Source: DATATV01 sp036268615
GTDB taxonomy: Bacteria; Actinomycetota; Actinomycetes; Mycobacteriales; Pseudonocardiaceae
Direction of reading: 5' to 3'
DNA: 64,000 nt
NCBI GenBank assembly: GCA_036268615.1
Contig: DATATV010000134.1
Location: 1 to 64,000 of the forward strand
Positions within the stretch are counted from its first letter, which is position 1. Each line of letters starts with the position of its first letter. Made by a program: the position numbers and the translations under genes. Of the stretch, positions 54,597-63,065 are shown piece after piece. The notes under the pieces were generated by a model. The model did no database searches, had not been told where the DNA came from, and saw only the letters and a program-made list of their open reading frames with translations.

Positions 54597-54639
54597 GTCA
54601 GCATATGCTGACGTCGGCGGATCGTCAACACATGCTGAC
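54597..54639. promoter_or_regulatory. Twin operator sites before the HTH-ClpN operon
   Basis: GTCAGCATATGCTGAC (54597-54612) is a perfect dyad. GTCAACACATGCTGAC (54624-54639) is the same site with two changes. The centres are 27 bp apart. They are the likely autoregulatory binding sites of the HTH protein. Confidence 0.85.
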
Positions 54640-54776
54640 GGCGGTCCCGACCCGGCGCGTATCCGATCAACAGGAATCATGCGAGTTCCATAATGGACGA
54701 ACGACGGGCAATTGTGTCCGTCCGCCGCCGTAACCTACTTGCTCGTTAAATAGCGACACCCACGGGAAATCCGGGG

Positions 54777-55076
54777 TCAGTCGCCGTTGAAGAGGAGGTA
54801 GCGATGCGTCTCGTGCTCGATCCGGCTGGCCAGCCGGATCAGTTCGCGGGCCGCCTGCGCCTCGTCGGCCGGTGAATCGTCGGCGAGTTTCCGCAGTTCA
54901 GGAATGACGAGTCGCATTTGTGAGCGGTTGAAGACGGTGTCGTCGTACGGATCGACAAAGCCGAGCATGGGCATTCCGAGGCGCGATGCCCGTTGGCACA
55001 ACGACGGGATTGCCGGGTGGGTGCAGGTGGTCTCGACGGCCCCGCTGAAAGCCCGGACCTGCACGCTGATTGCCAT
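54777..55076 (-). CDS. Small protein of unknown function
   Basis: A 99-residue soluble protein: a beta-like N-terminus (AISVQVRAFSGAVETTCTHPAIPS), then LGMPMLGFVDPYDDTVFNRSQMRLVIPELRKLADDS and a C-terminal helix (AARELIRLASRIEHETHRYLLFNGD). ATG 55076 with AGGA upstream. Family not recognised. It is read divergently from the racemase gene. Confidence 0.7.
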   Translation of the reverse strand: MAISVQVRAFSGAVETTCTHPAIPSLCQRASRLGMPMLGFVDPYDDTVFNRSQMRLVIPELRKLADDSPADEAQAARELIRLASRIEHETHRYLLFNGD

Positions 55077-55213
55077 GCGAAATATCCTAGTTGAGCAGGT
55101 CGGCGCCCACCGCTCATTCTGATCACTGTTTGGAAATTCTCAGCCTGCTTCCGGTCCGGGTCGCATGGCAGGCTGGCCGACGACCGACTGCGGCGGATGG
55201 AACAGGATTCACG

Positions 55214-55903
55214 GTGCGGACAATCGGACTATTGGGCGGAATGAGCTGGGTGAGCAGCGCCGAGTACTACCGGCTGCTCAACGAGCGTGTGCGGGACGAA
55301 CTGGGGGAGTACCACTCGGCCCGCTGCGTGCTCTACTCGGTCGACTTCGCCGAGGTGGAGCGACTCCAGGTGGCGGACCGCTGGGCCGACGCGGCCACCC
55401 TGCTCGGTCAGGCCGCCCGCTCGGTCCAGGCAGCCGGCGCCGACCTGCTGCTGCTCTGCACGAACACGATGCACCGGGTCGCCGAGGAGATCCAGGCCGC
55501 CGTCGACATCCCGCTGCTGCACCTCGCCGACGCGACCGCCCGGGCGGTCACCGCGGCCGGGCTGACCAAGGTCGGCCTGCTGGGCACGGCGTACGTGATG
55601 GAGCAGGACTACTACCGCGACCGACTCCGGCGGCACGGCTTCGAGGTGATCGTGCCGCCTGCCGCCGACCGGGCCACCGTGCACGGCGTCATCTTCGACG
55701 AGCTGGTCAAGGGCCGGTTCTCGGCCGGGTCCAGGGCTGCCTGTGGCGCGGTGATCGATCGGCTGGCGCAAGCCGGCGCGCAGGGCGTGATCCTCGGCTG
55801 CACCGAGATCGAGTTGCTGATCGGTGCGGAGGACAGCTCGCTTCCGGTGTTCCCGACCACGCGGCTGCACGTCGAAGCCGCCGTTCGTGCCGCACTGGCC
55901 TGA
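55214..55903 (+). CDS. Aspartate/glutamate racemase family protein
   Basis: A 229-residue PLP-independent racemase. TIGLLGGMSWVSSAEYYRLLNE opens the fold. The two catalytic cysteines are in LLLCTNTMH and LGCTEIELL. This is the pattern of aspartate racemases (YgeA/RacD). It interconverts L- and D-Asp or a similar amino acid. GTG 55214 follows ACAGGATTCACG. It stands alone between a divergent small gene and the bicupin gene. Confidence 0.9.
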   Translation: MRTIGLLGGMSWVSSAEYYRLLNERVRDELGEYHSARCVLYSVDFAEVERLQVADRWADAATLLGQAARSVQAAGADLLLLCTNTMHRVAEEIQAAVDIPLLHLADATARAVTAAGLTKVGLLGTAYVMEQDYYRDRLRRHGFEVIVPPAADRATVHGVIFDELVKGRFSAGSRAACGAVIDRLAQAGAQGVILGCTEIELLIGAEDSSLPVFPTTRLHVEAAVRAALA

Positions 55904-56226
55904 GTGATATCCGACATAACCGATGGGCGTCATCGAACATAACGCCCGGTCGGGGCCGGTCGAGGCGTCGCCGGGCGATCCCGTGGCACCCTGACCAGGG
56001 CGTTCCACGGGCCGAAAGCTTGCCTGACTAGGACCAATGGACTAACCTTCAGGCCGTGCTGTCCGTCACTGCTGACCCCGACCGGCGAGAGTTGCCCCTC
56101 GCGCCGGTTGATGTGGCGTCGTTCCGGACAGCAGCCCCGCGCGGATCGGCGCCAGCAGCCACCACGGCCGGCCGATCCCGCCATGTTGATCGTGAACCCG
56201 CTATGGAAACAGTGAGGGAGTGAACG
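55904..56226. other. Intergenic region between racemase and bicupin gene
   Basis: About 320 bp holding the promoter of the bicupin gene. A short open frame from GTG 56056 to the TGA at 56221 lacks a ribosome-binding site and looks non-coding. No hairpin stands out. Confidence 0.5.
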
Positions 56227-57255
56227 ATGGCCAAGAAAGGTCGTGTCTTTCTGCGCGGCTTGACATCGGAGACGTACGGTCTGGGCGAGTTCCGCGCCCA
56301 GCAGCTCGCGGCGCCGCGCGTCCGCGACGACACCGTGGTGACCGATGACGCCAAGGTTGGACACTCCGGCGACTCGGAGCAGTCCAAGACCTGGTGGCGA
56401 GTCGGTCCCGGTGACGACCCGTTCCTCACCCAGACCTTGCAGGTCCACTTCGTGCAACTGCCGCCGCAGTCGTCCAACCACGGCCACGGCCACCAGAACG
56501 AGGCCGCCTTCTACATCCTCGAAGGCCGCGGTTACGAGATCCACGACGACCAGCGCTACGACTGGGCCAAGGGCGACTTCGTGATCGTGCACACCGACTC
56601 GGTGCACCGTCACTTCAACCCGTACGACGAGCAGGCCACCGCACTGGTGATGAAGGCCAAGTGCACCTGGATGTACCTGGGCCTGATCCAGCAGGGCCGT
56701 AGTGGTCCGGTGAAGGACGAGGACAAGTTCGGCCCGCGCGAGGACTGGTCGCAGATCTGGACCCCGGGTGTGCTCGACCGCAAGAAGGTCGTCAAGCCCG
56801 AGGACACCGTCTGGGAGATGACCCCGTTCGGCAACGTCCGGGTGCTGTCCTCGCCGGACACCACCGACACGCGCATCTTCAGCGTCGACGCGTTCGAGCT
56901 CCAGGTGCCCGCCGGCAGCCGGTCGGGCAAGCGTTGGCAGATGGCCGACGAGGTCAACTACGTGCTGTCCGGTTCGGGCTACAGCCTGCACTGGGAGGTC
57001 GAGGCGGAGATCGCGGAGAAGTACTACGCGCGCATCGCCAAGGAGCCGACCCGGCACGAGCTGAAGCAGGGCGACACGCTGTACGTGCCGCAGAACACGA
57101 TCGTGCAGCACTTCGCCAACGACGGCACTCCGCTGTCCCTGCTGTCGGGTCAGAACCGGGTGTTCAAGCACCTCGGCTACGACAAGCTGCACTTCTTCGA
57201 GAACGCACCGGAATTCGAGGCGCACGCGTCCGCCAGTGCCGGCGCGGCTGTCTGA
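56227..57255 (+). CDS. Two-cupin-domain protein (gentisate-dioxygenase-like fold)
   Basis: A 342-residue protein with two cupin barrels. The first has the metal motif NHGHGHQNEAAFYILEGRGYE and a second His in HTDSVHRHFNP. The second (AFELQVPAGSRSGKRWQMADEVNYVLSGSGYSLHW) lacks the HxH of metal-binding cupins. This resembles gentisate-type ring-cleavage proteins in which one domain is catalytic. ATG 56227 follows GTGAGGGAG. A strong terminator follows. Substrate not identifiable. Confidence 0.85.
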   Translation: MAKKGRVFLRGLTSETYGLGEFRAQQLAAPRVRDDTVVTDDAKVGHSGDSEQSKTWWRVGPGDDPFLTQTLQVHFVQLPPQSSNHGHGHQNEAAFYILEGRGYEIHDDQRYDWAKGDFVIVHTDSVHRHFNPYDEQATALVMKAKCTWMYLGLIQQGRSGPVKDEDKFGPREDWSQIWTPGVLDRKKVVKPEDTVWEMTPFGNVRVLSSPDTTDTRIFSVDAFELQVPAGSRSGKRWQMADEVNYVLSGSGYSLHWEVEAEIAEKYYARIAKEPTRHELKQGDTLYVPQNTIVQHFANDGTPLSLLSGQNRVFKHLGYDKLHFFENAPEFEAHASASAGAAV

Positions 57256-57272
57256 GTTCTTCGTTTGCCCTG

Positions 57273-57317
57273 GTGAGTGGCAAAGTCCGTGACACGGGCT
57301 TTGCCACTCACTTTTTT
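57273..57317 (+). terminator. Rho-independent terminator after the bicupin gene
   Basis: GTGAGTGGCAAAG (57273-57285) pairs with CTTTGCCACTCAC (57299-57311), with an inner CCGT/ACGG pairing and six Ts at 57312-57317. Confidence 0.93.
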
Positions 57318-57407
57318 CGTTTGACCAAAGGGAAAACGGCGGGCGCGGTGATCCTTTCGGTTGTTTCTCGCGTGTTCTGCGCTGCCATTGGGCAAATTCG
57401 GCTCTAG

Positions 57408-57426
57408 TAGGGCAGCCGCACTTTGA
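57408..57426 (+). repeat. IS left terminal inverted repeat
   Basis: 19 bp, identical to the complement of 58869-58887, preceded by the CTAG duplication. Confidence 0.93.
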
Positions 57427-57498
57427 GGATCGTGCCTGGTGAGGACGTTCGCGGACCCCGCCTGATCATGAAGACAGCCGCCTCAAGATCATCAAGTT

Positions 57499-58863
57499 GT
57501 GACGCAAGACGAAGATGAGGCGGCTGCGGCTGTCATCGTAGAGGGCGAGCTGGCGGTGGCGAATCTGGCTACGTTGCACGAGCGGCTGGCGCCATGCTTC
57601 GCCCGAGCGAAACCGTTCACTCAGGCCAGGAAATATGTGTCCGGACTGATCAGCGACCTGCCCCGGAAGAACGCGTGGACGCTGGCCGAACACGCCGGTG
57701 ACACCACACCGGATCGGATGCAGCGGCTGCTCAACCACGCGGTCTGGGACCACGAACAGGCGATGCGGACAGTGCGTGGATTCGTCGCCGAACACCTGGC
57801 CGATCAACCGCTGGTGGTCGCGGCGCTGGACGAATCCGGGCAGGAGAAGACCGGCCAGGCCACCGTCGGGACACAGCGGCAGTACATGGGCTGCGCCGGC
57901 CGGATCGCCAACGGCGTGAACACCGTCTAGTGCTCCTACGCCACACCCGGAGGACATGCCCTGGTCGACGCCCGGATCTATGTCCCGGCCGATCAGCTTG
58001 CCGACCCGCAACGCCGCGCCGCCTGCGGGATCGGTGATGATCTCGCCTTCCGCACCAAGCCCCAGTTGGCCATCGACATCTGCCGCGACATGCTCGTCGA
58101 TGACACGATGCCACCCTGGGCCGCGGGCGATGAGGTGTACGGCCGTTCGAGCCAGTTACGAAACTTCCTGCAAGACAACGGAACCGGCTACGTGATGCGG
58201 GTCGGCTGCGCCTTCCACGTCGACGTGTCCGCTGACCTGTCCGCGCGCGCGGACACCGTGGTCGCCCGATTCGTCGGGCCGGACGCCTGGCAGGTCTGCT
58301 CCGTGACCGGGTCCAAGGGCGAACGTCGTTATGCCTGGGCCTGGATCGGCACGACCAGTCCTCGGCATTACCTGCTCATCCGGCGACATTTGACCACCGG
58401 CGAGCTGGCCTTTCACTATTGCTACGTACCCGAAGACCGCCGGGTCACGATGATGACGTTGGTGCGGGTGGCCTGCCTGCGCTGGCCGGTGGAAGAGGGG
58501 TTCGAGTTCGGCAAAGACCACTTCGGACTCGATCATTCGCAGGTTCGGCTCTACACCGCGTTATCGCGGCATATTGTGCTCACCCTCGCCGCGTTGGCCG
58601 TCTGCGCGGTCACCGCCGCTCAAGCGAAAGCCGCCGCACCCAACGATATTCTGCCCACCACGCCCGACGAGCAGCCACCGGCCGATCCCGGGTTGATCGC
58701 ACTGACCGTCGCCGAGGTCAAACGCCTGTTCATGCTGGTCACCCGCCAGCAGCTACCCCAGGCGCATCACCTGCGCTGGGTCTGGTGGCGACGTCGTCAC
58801 CAGGCTCGGGCCCGCTGGTTTCACCACCGTGTACGACTCCGCCGACAGATCGTCATGGCATGA
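57499..58863 (+). pseudogene. IS701-family DDE transposase with an in-frame amber codon
   Basis: One reading frame of 454 codons runs from GTG 57499 to TGA 58861, broken only by TAG at codon 144 (57928-57930). The catalytic triad is intact: D111 (ALDESGQEKTG), D211 (AAGDEVYGRS) and E333 (RWPVEEGFEFGKDHFGLDHSQVRLY). The amber codon falls between the first and second Asp, so only a 143-residue fragment should be made and the element is probably immobile unless the stop is suppressed or a functional relative acts in trans. The codon context NTV-stop-CSYATPGG suggests a Tyr or Gln codon mutated to TAG. Confidence 0.9.
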
Positions 58864-58868
58864 CCTGA

Positions 58869-58887
58869 TCAAAGTGCGGCTGCCCTA
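58869..58887 (-). repeat. IS right terminal inverted repeat
   Basis: 19 bp complementary to the left repeat, followed by CTAG. Confidence 0.93.
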
Positions 58888-59142
58888 CTAGGTTGGCCAG
58901 GCGTGGGAGAGGACGGAGAAAGGAACGCCAACCATGGCGGCCAGCGACGAGAGCAGCGTGCGCACCCGGGAGTTCGGCACCGCCCGAACGGGCGGACGAA
59001 GGAACACCGTTACGAGGCGCCCATCCTGGGCGGTTGCCCAGAGGGGCGCTCGCGTTGAACGCAACACCCAACCCGCCGACCACAGCGGTGGATCGGGGCT
59101 GAGCGCCGTTACCCGCTGCCTCAACGCTTGGGAAGGCCCGGC
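58888..59142. other. Region between IS and cupin gene
   Basis: About 255 bp. A 70-codon frame from ATG 58934 (with AAAGGA upstream) to 59146 encodes an Arg/Ser/Thr-rich low-complexity sequence resembling no protein. It is probably non-coding or the remnant of a gene. No other signal seen. Confidence 0.4.
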
Positions 59143-59541
59143 CTAACCCGAATACTCCTCATCGGTGACCTGACGTCCCCAAGTGGTGTGATTGCCGGCC
59201 TCGTCCGCCTCCTGGTAGGCGAGCTGCACCGTGAAACGCTTGGGTGGGGCACCGTGCCAGTGGTTCTCGCCGGGCTCGATGTAGACGCGGTCACCGGGTC
59301 GCACCTCTTCGATCCCGCCTCCCTCGCGCTGGACGAGGCTGACTCCTTCCGTCACATAAATCGTCTGGCCGAGCGGGTGGGTGTGCCATGCCGTACGCGC
59401 ACCGGGCGCGAAGTGGACGATTCCGCCCATCACTTTCGAGGTTGATGACGGCGTGCTGACAACATCGATGTAGACGTTTCCGGCGAACCAATCGCTGGGG
59501 CCGGCGGGCATCGTATCCAGTTCGTTTCTCGTGATCCGCAC
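59143..59541 (-). CDS. Small single-domain cupin protein
   Basis: A 132-residue cupin with both conserved motifs: PGARTAWHTHPLGQTIYVTEG (metal HxH and Gly) and PGDRVYIEPGENHWHGAPP with the third His. This is the pattern of quercetinase-like/carboxymuconolactone-neighbour cupins found beside regulators. GTG 59541 has AGGAGGTCCACA directly before it. Divergent from an XRE regulator 131 bp away, which probably controls it. Confidence 0.9.
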   Translation of the reverse strand: MRITRNELDTMPAGPSDWFAGNVYIDVVSTPSSTSKVMGGIVHFAPGARTAWHTHPLGQTIYVTEGVSLVQREGGGIEEVRPGDRVYIEPGENHWHGAPPKRFTVQLAYQEADEAGNHTTWGRQVTDEEYSG

Positions 59542-59672
59542 TGTGGACCTCCTGTGTGTGTTCGTGCTCAACTCCCAGAAAAGCACCGTTCCGGGAACGG
59601 GTGAGAGGGCAGGTTTGTCCATGCACTCGCAGGGCACCCCCGGGTACTCGGCGCCGTTGTACGATGTTTTTC

Positions 59673-60554
59673 ATGGACGCAAAAGCCGAGGTGAAGGACT
59701 TCCTCACTTCGCGTCGCGCAAAGATCACGCCCGAGGAGGTCGGCCTGACCACCTACGGTGCGCGACAGGTCCCCGGGCTCCGCCGCGAGGAGGTGGCGAC
59801 CCTGGCGGGGGTCAGCGTCGACTATTACAACAGGATGGAGCGCGGCAATTTGTCCGGCGTGTCGGAGGGCGTCCTCGATGCGGTCGCGGGTGCGCTCCGG
59901 CTGGACGAGGCCGAGCGTACACATCTTTTCGATCTTGCCCGGGCCTCGAATGATCGCGCCACCGGCAGGCGGCGCGGCCCGGTCCGGCGAACTGTGCGCC
60001 CGAGCGTCGAGTGGATGATTGCTGCGATGACCGGCGCCGCCGCGTTCGTGGTGAACAGCCGCCAGGACATTCTCGCTGTCAACCATCTCGGACGAGCGTT
60101 CTTCGCGCCGATATTTGAATCGCGCTCGCCGGCGAACATGGCCCGCTTCACCTATCTCGACCCGCAGGCCAAGAATTTCTTCGCCGACTGGGATCGAGCT
60201 GCGAAAGAATGCGTCGCCGCTCTCCGGGCGCAGGCCGGCCGCGATCCGTTCGACCGTGAGCTCTCGGACCTCGTTGGCGAACTCTCGACGCGGTGCGCGG
60301 AATTCGCCGCACTCTGGGCCACGCACAACGTGCGATTCCATCGCAAGATGGAAAAGCAGTTCAATCACCCGGTCGTGGGTGAGCTGACTCTGCGGTATGA
60401 GCGACTCGCGGTCGCCGGTGATCCCGGTCTGGAGATTTTCGTCTACGTGGCGGAGCCCGGGTCACGATCCGCGGAGGCAGTCGACCTCCTGGCGAACTGG
60501 GCGGCGGACGGAAGCGCTGTGCCAGGCCACTTGTCCGTCACGACCGACGCCTGA
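59673..60554 (+). CDS. XRE-family regulator with MmyB-like ligand domain
   Basis: A 293-residue regulator. The N-terminal helix-turn-helix is VPGLRREEVATLAGVSVDYYNRMERGN with the GLRREEVA signature. The C-terminal MmyB-like PAS domain (~110-285) has AAFVVNSRQDILAVNHLGRAFF, RFTYLDPQAKNFFADWDRAAKECVAALR and FNHPVVGELTLRYERLAV. These proteins bind fatty-acid-like ligands and regulate an adjacent divergent gene, here the cupin. ATG 59673 chosen (upstream ATG 59664 possible). Confidence 0.92.
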   Translation: MDAKAEVKDFLTSRRAKITPEEVGLTTYGARQVPGLRREEVATLAGVSVDYYNRMERGNLSGVSEGVLDAVAGALRLDEAERTHLFDLARASNDRATGRRRGPVRRTVRPSVEWMIAAMTGAAAFVVNSRQDILAVNHLGRAFFAPIFESRSPANMARFTYLDPQAKNFFADWDRAAKECVAALRAQAGRDPFDRELSDLVGELSTRCAEFAALWATHNVRFHRKMEKQFNHPVVGELTLRYERLAVAGDPGLEIFVYVAEPGSRSAEAVDLLANWAADGSAVPGHLSVTTDA

Positions 60555-60603
60555 CCGCCCGCGAAGCCGCGGTCGGGGCGGGTCTTCCCAGGCGTTGCCC
60601 AAC

Positions 60604-61419
60604 TCAGGAGGCCGCCGGTGAGGGCAGATCGATGGGGGAGACTTCACCGATCGGTGCCGCCAATGGTGAAGGCTTGACCAACGAAGCCGTCCGCATCAGA
60701 TGCGCGCGCATCACGGTGGTCGCGGTGTACGGGTCCCGGTCGCGGATCGCCTCGACGAACCGCCGGTGTTCGGCCGGTCCGTGAGATCCCATGGTCGGGG
60801 ACGCTTTTCGCGCCTCGCGCAGAGATCGGACCATCGGGCCGTGGAAGGGATGGAGGATCATCTCGATCGCCGCGTTGTGCGCGACCCGGGCCACTCGCAC
60901 GTGGAACGCGGCCGACATCTCGACCACGTAGGTTCCCTCGGCCATCGCCACGTCGGCCTGGTCGCACAGGTCCAGCAGCTCGGCGAGGTCCTCGTCGGTC
61001 GCCCGTGCGCAGACGATCGGCACGATGCCCAGCTCCAGCACCAGCCGCGCCTCGGTCACCTCGGCTGCGGTCACCGCGGGCGACAGTCGCAGATAGTCCT
61101 CGATGCCCCGGCCGATCCGATCGCTCGATGGCGCGGTGATGTAGGCACCGCCGCGCGCACCCACCTTGATGGACACCAGGCCGCCGGCTTCCAGGATGCG
61201 CAACGCCTCCCGAACCGTTACCCGACTGACTCCGAAGCGTTCACAGAGGTCGCGCTCCGAAGGCAGTCGCTCACCCGGACGTAGGTGTCCGTTCTGCAAC
61301 AGCAGCCGAATCTGGTCCACTATTGCCTGGGAGGCACGATTCAGACTGACCGGGTTGAACAGCTCATCCGTCGTTGTTCGTGCAGGTGACACCGGTGATT
61401 CGGGCCCTCGTTGGCTCAT
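60604..61419 (-). CDS. GntR/FadR-family (FCD) regulator of the MFS-dehydrogenase unit
   Basis: A 271-residue regulator. The winged helix (~25-95) has IVDQIRLLLQNGHLRPGERLPSERDLCERFGVSRVTVREALRILEAGGLV. The FCD domain has EARLVLELGIVPIVCARATDEDLAELLDLCDQ, FHVRVARVAHNAAIEMIL and the C-terminal HRRFVEAIRDRDPYTATTVMRAHL with metal-type His residues. ATG 61419 is preferred to an upstream extension. It is divergent from an MFS importer; the TGGT/ACCA palindrome at 61467 between them is its likely operator. Confidence 0.92.
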   Translation of the reverse strand: MSQRGPESPVSPARTTTDELFNPVSLNRASQAIVDQIRLLLQNGHLRPGERLPSERDLCERFGVSRVTVREALRILEAGGLVSIKVGARGGAYITAPSSDRIGRGIEDYLRLSPAVTAAEVTEARLVLELGIVPIVCARATDEDLAELLDLCDQADVAMAEGTYVVEMSAAFHVRVARVAHNAAIEMILHPFHGPMVRSLREARKASPTMGSHGPAEHRRFVEAIRDRDPYTATTVMRAHLMRTASLVKPSPLAAPIGEVSPIDLPSPAAS

Positions 61420-61466
61420 CAGGCAGTACCTCCCGAAGATTCTCTTGACCAGTGTATCCGGTGGGC

Positions 61467-61484
61467 CTATGGTCTGACCAATAG
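61467..61484. promoter_or_regulatory. GntR operator, copy 1
   Basis: CTATGGTCTGACCAATAG contains the perfect FadR-type dyad TGGTC-T-GACCA (61470-61480). It lies 48 bp before the gntR start and 141 bp before the MFS start. A related site lies at 63012. Confidence 0.8.
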
Positions 61485-61624
61485 TCTTCTGACGTGTAAC
61501 GGTGGTCCCCTCCACCAAGTGCACTCGCCGGACGGGTCGAAGTAGCCGTCAGTCGCGAGTGACCTTCGCATGTCCCCAACCCCGTGCGTTCGCGCGCCGG
61601 TAGTCCACAAGGGAGTGGTTCCGC

Positions 61625-62902
61625 ATGGACACGACCTCGGTAGCTCCGCAGGTCGACAGCCGCACGTCCAGTCGTCGCTGGCTGCATGTCGGTATGCCGC
61701 TACTCATCAGCTTCGCCGTGGCGCAGTTGATGAAGACGTCAGTCGGCATCGTGGTGGCCAGCCCGACGTTCGTCGAGCGGTTCGGCGTGACCTCACACGC
61801 CTCCTCCGTCGGCTGGGTGTCGAGTTCGTTCCTCTACGCCTACGGTGTCGCCCTGCTGTTGTGGGGATTCCTCGTCAAGGCGTGGGGTCCGCGGCGGGCA
61901 ATGCTGGTCGGCAGCGCCATCTGGGTGCTGGCACTGGCGGTGACCCCGTTCGTGAACACCCTGCCCGAGTTGTACGGCACCCGAATCGCGTTGGGTGTCG
62001 GTGAGGCGTGCTTCTACCCGGTCGCGCACACCCTCACCGCCCGCTGGTTCCCGATGCAGGAACGCGCCCGGGCCAACGCCTCCTGGCTGTGCGGCATCTT
62101 CGTCGGTTCGACGTTCGCCTCGTTCCTAACCACCTTCACGCTGTCCAGCCTCGGCTGGGCCGGCACGTTCTTCGTGCAGGCCGGGATCGCCCTGGTGCTC
62201 GCGTTCGGTATGACCCTGCTGTTCGTGCACGACGACCCGCGCGATGCCAACGCGGTCACCACGACCGAGGTTGGCCACATCGAGCAGAACCGATTCGAAA
62301 CGACCGAGTTGATCCCGAAAAATGGGCCGGACTCGCCGGTCCGCAACTACCGGTACTGGCTGACGATGTTGATGTACCTGGGCAGCAACATCCCGTTCTA
62401 CGGCCTGGTCACCTGGCTGCCGACGTTCCTCAAGGACCAGCGGCACCTGGACTTCGGCGTGGTCGGCGCGATCCTCACCGGCGCCAACGCCCTGTCCATT
62501 GTGGTCATGCTGGTCGTCGGCGCGCTGTCGGACCGGCGGATGCGGCGGGCCGGCTGGGCGCTGGCCGGCTTCGCCGTCGAGGGCATCGGCATCCTTGGTG
62601 CGGTGCTCGGCCCGGCCAACACCCCGGCGGTGGCCACCTTCGTGTTTCTCGGTCTGGCCGGCAACGCGTGGTGCATCGTGGGCAACTGGGGTCTGCTGCA
62701 CAGCCTGATGCCGACCCGGCAGGTGGAGACCTCCAGTGGCCTGTTCTCCTCCATCACCAACATCGTCGGCGCCGGTTTCCCCGCGCTGATGGGCGTGCTG
62801 CTGACCGCGACCGGTTCCTACACTCCCGGGTTCCTGTTGCTGGTCGGCACCGTGATCATCTCGATCGTCTGCTGTGGCGTGCTGATCCCGCAGCGTTACT
62901 GA
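61625..62902 (+). CDS. MFS transporter, anion:cation symporter type
   Basis: A 425-residue, 12-helix MFS protein of the ACS group (hexuronate/galactonate/phthalate permeases): SVGWVSSSFLYAYGVALLLWGFLVKAWGPRRAML in helices 2-3, and GVGEACFYPVAHTLTARWFPMQERARANA before helix 5, a strong ACS signature. It probably imports an organic or sugar acid. ATG 61625 is preceded by AAGGGAG. Terminated by a perfect hairpin; the downstream dehydrogenase has its own copy of the operator. Confidence 0.9.
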   Translation: MDTTSVAPQVDSRTSSRRWLHVGMPLLISFAVAQLMKTSVGIVVASPTFVERFGVTSHASSVGWVSSSFLYAYGVALLLWGFLVKAWGPRRAMLVGSAIWVLALAVTPFVNTLPELYGTRIALGVGEACFYPVAHTLTARWFPMQERARANASWLCGIFVGSTFASFLTTFTLSSLGWAGTFFVQAGIALVLAFGMTLLFVHDDPRDANAVTTTEVGHIEQNRFETTELIPKNGPDSPVRNYRYWLTMLMYLGSNIPFYGLVTWLPTFLKDQRHLDFGVVGAILTGANALSIVVMLVVGALSDRRMRRAGWALAGFAVEGIGILGAVLGPANTPAVATFVFLGLAGNAWCIVGNWGLLHSLMPTRQVETSSGLFSSITNIVGAGFPALMGVLLTATGSYTPGFLLLVGTVIISIVCCGVLIPQRY

Positions 62903-62960
62903 GTACGGGCGTACTCGGTACACCTGTACCGGGGTCTGCCGTTACTGAGTTGTGTCAACC

Positions 62961-62999
62961 GAGGGCGTCAACGGTCCGTCGCGGACCGTTGACGCCCTC
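62961..62999. terminator. Perfect 18-bp hairpin terminator
   Basis: GAGGGCGTCAACGGTCCG (62961-62978) pairs exactly with 62982-62999 around a 3-nt loop, about 60 bp past the MFS stop. Confidence 0.9.
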
Positions 63000-63011
63000 G
63001 TACTAACGTGA

Positions 63012-63029
63012 TTATGGTTAGTCCAATAG
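63012..63029. promoter_or_regulatory. GntR operator, copy 2 (before dehydrogenase)
   Basis: TTATGGTTAGTCCAATAG matches copy 1 at 14 of 18 positions, with TATGGT and CCAATAG identical. It lies 36 bp before the dehydrogenase start. Confidence 0.65.
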
Positions 63030-63065
63030 CACGTCAGCCCGCTGCTGGCGGTGAGGGAGGCGAGC

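Larger units (their letters stand above)
57408..58887 (+). mobile_element. IS701-family insertion sequence, structurally complete
   Basis: The 1480-bp element is bounded by perfect 19-bp inverted repeats (TAGGGCAGCCGCACTTTGA at 57408-57426 and its complement at 58869-58887). A CTAG target duplication lies outside each end (57404-57407 and 58888-58891). It carries one DDE transposase gene, interrupted by a nonsense codon. Exact ends and duplication suggest fairly recent insertion. Confidence 0.93.

Noticed and set aside
56056..56223. 55-codon frame before the bicupin gene
   Set aside because: No ribosome-binding site and no protein-like composition.
57928..57930. Programmed recoding (amino acid at UAG) in the transposase
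   Set aside because: No frameshift or recoding signal is visible and the family does not use one; a simple nonsense mutation explains it.
58934..59146. 70-codon gene after the insertion sequence
   Set aside because: Despite a possible ribosome-binding site, the product is low-complexity and overlaps the end of the cupin gene; kept only as an intergenic note.
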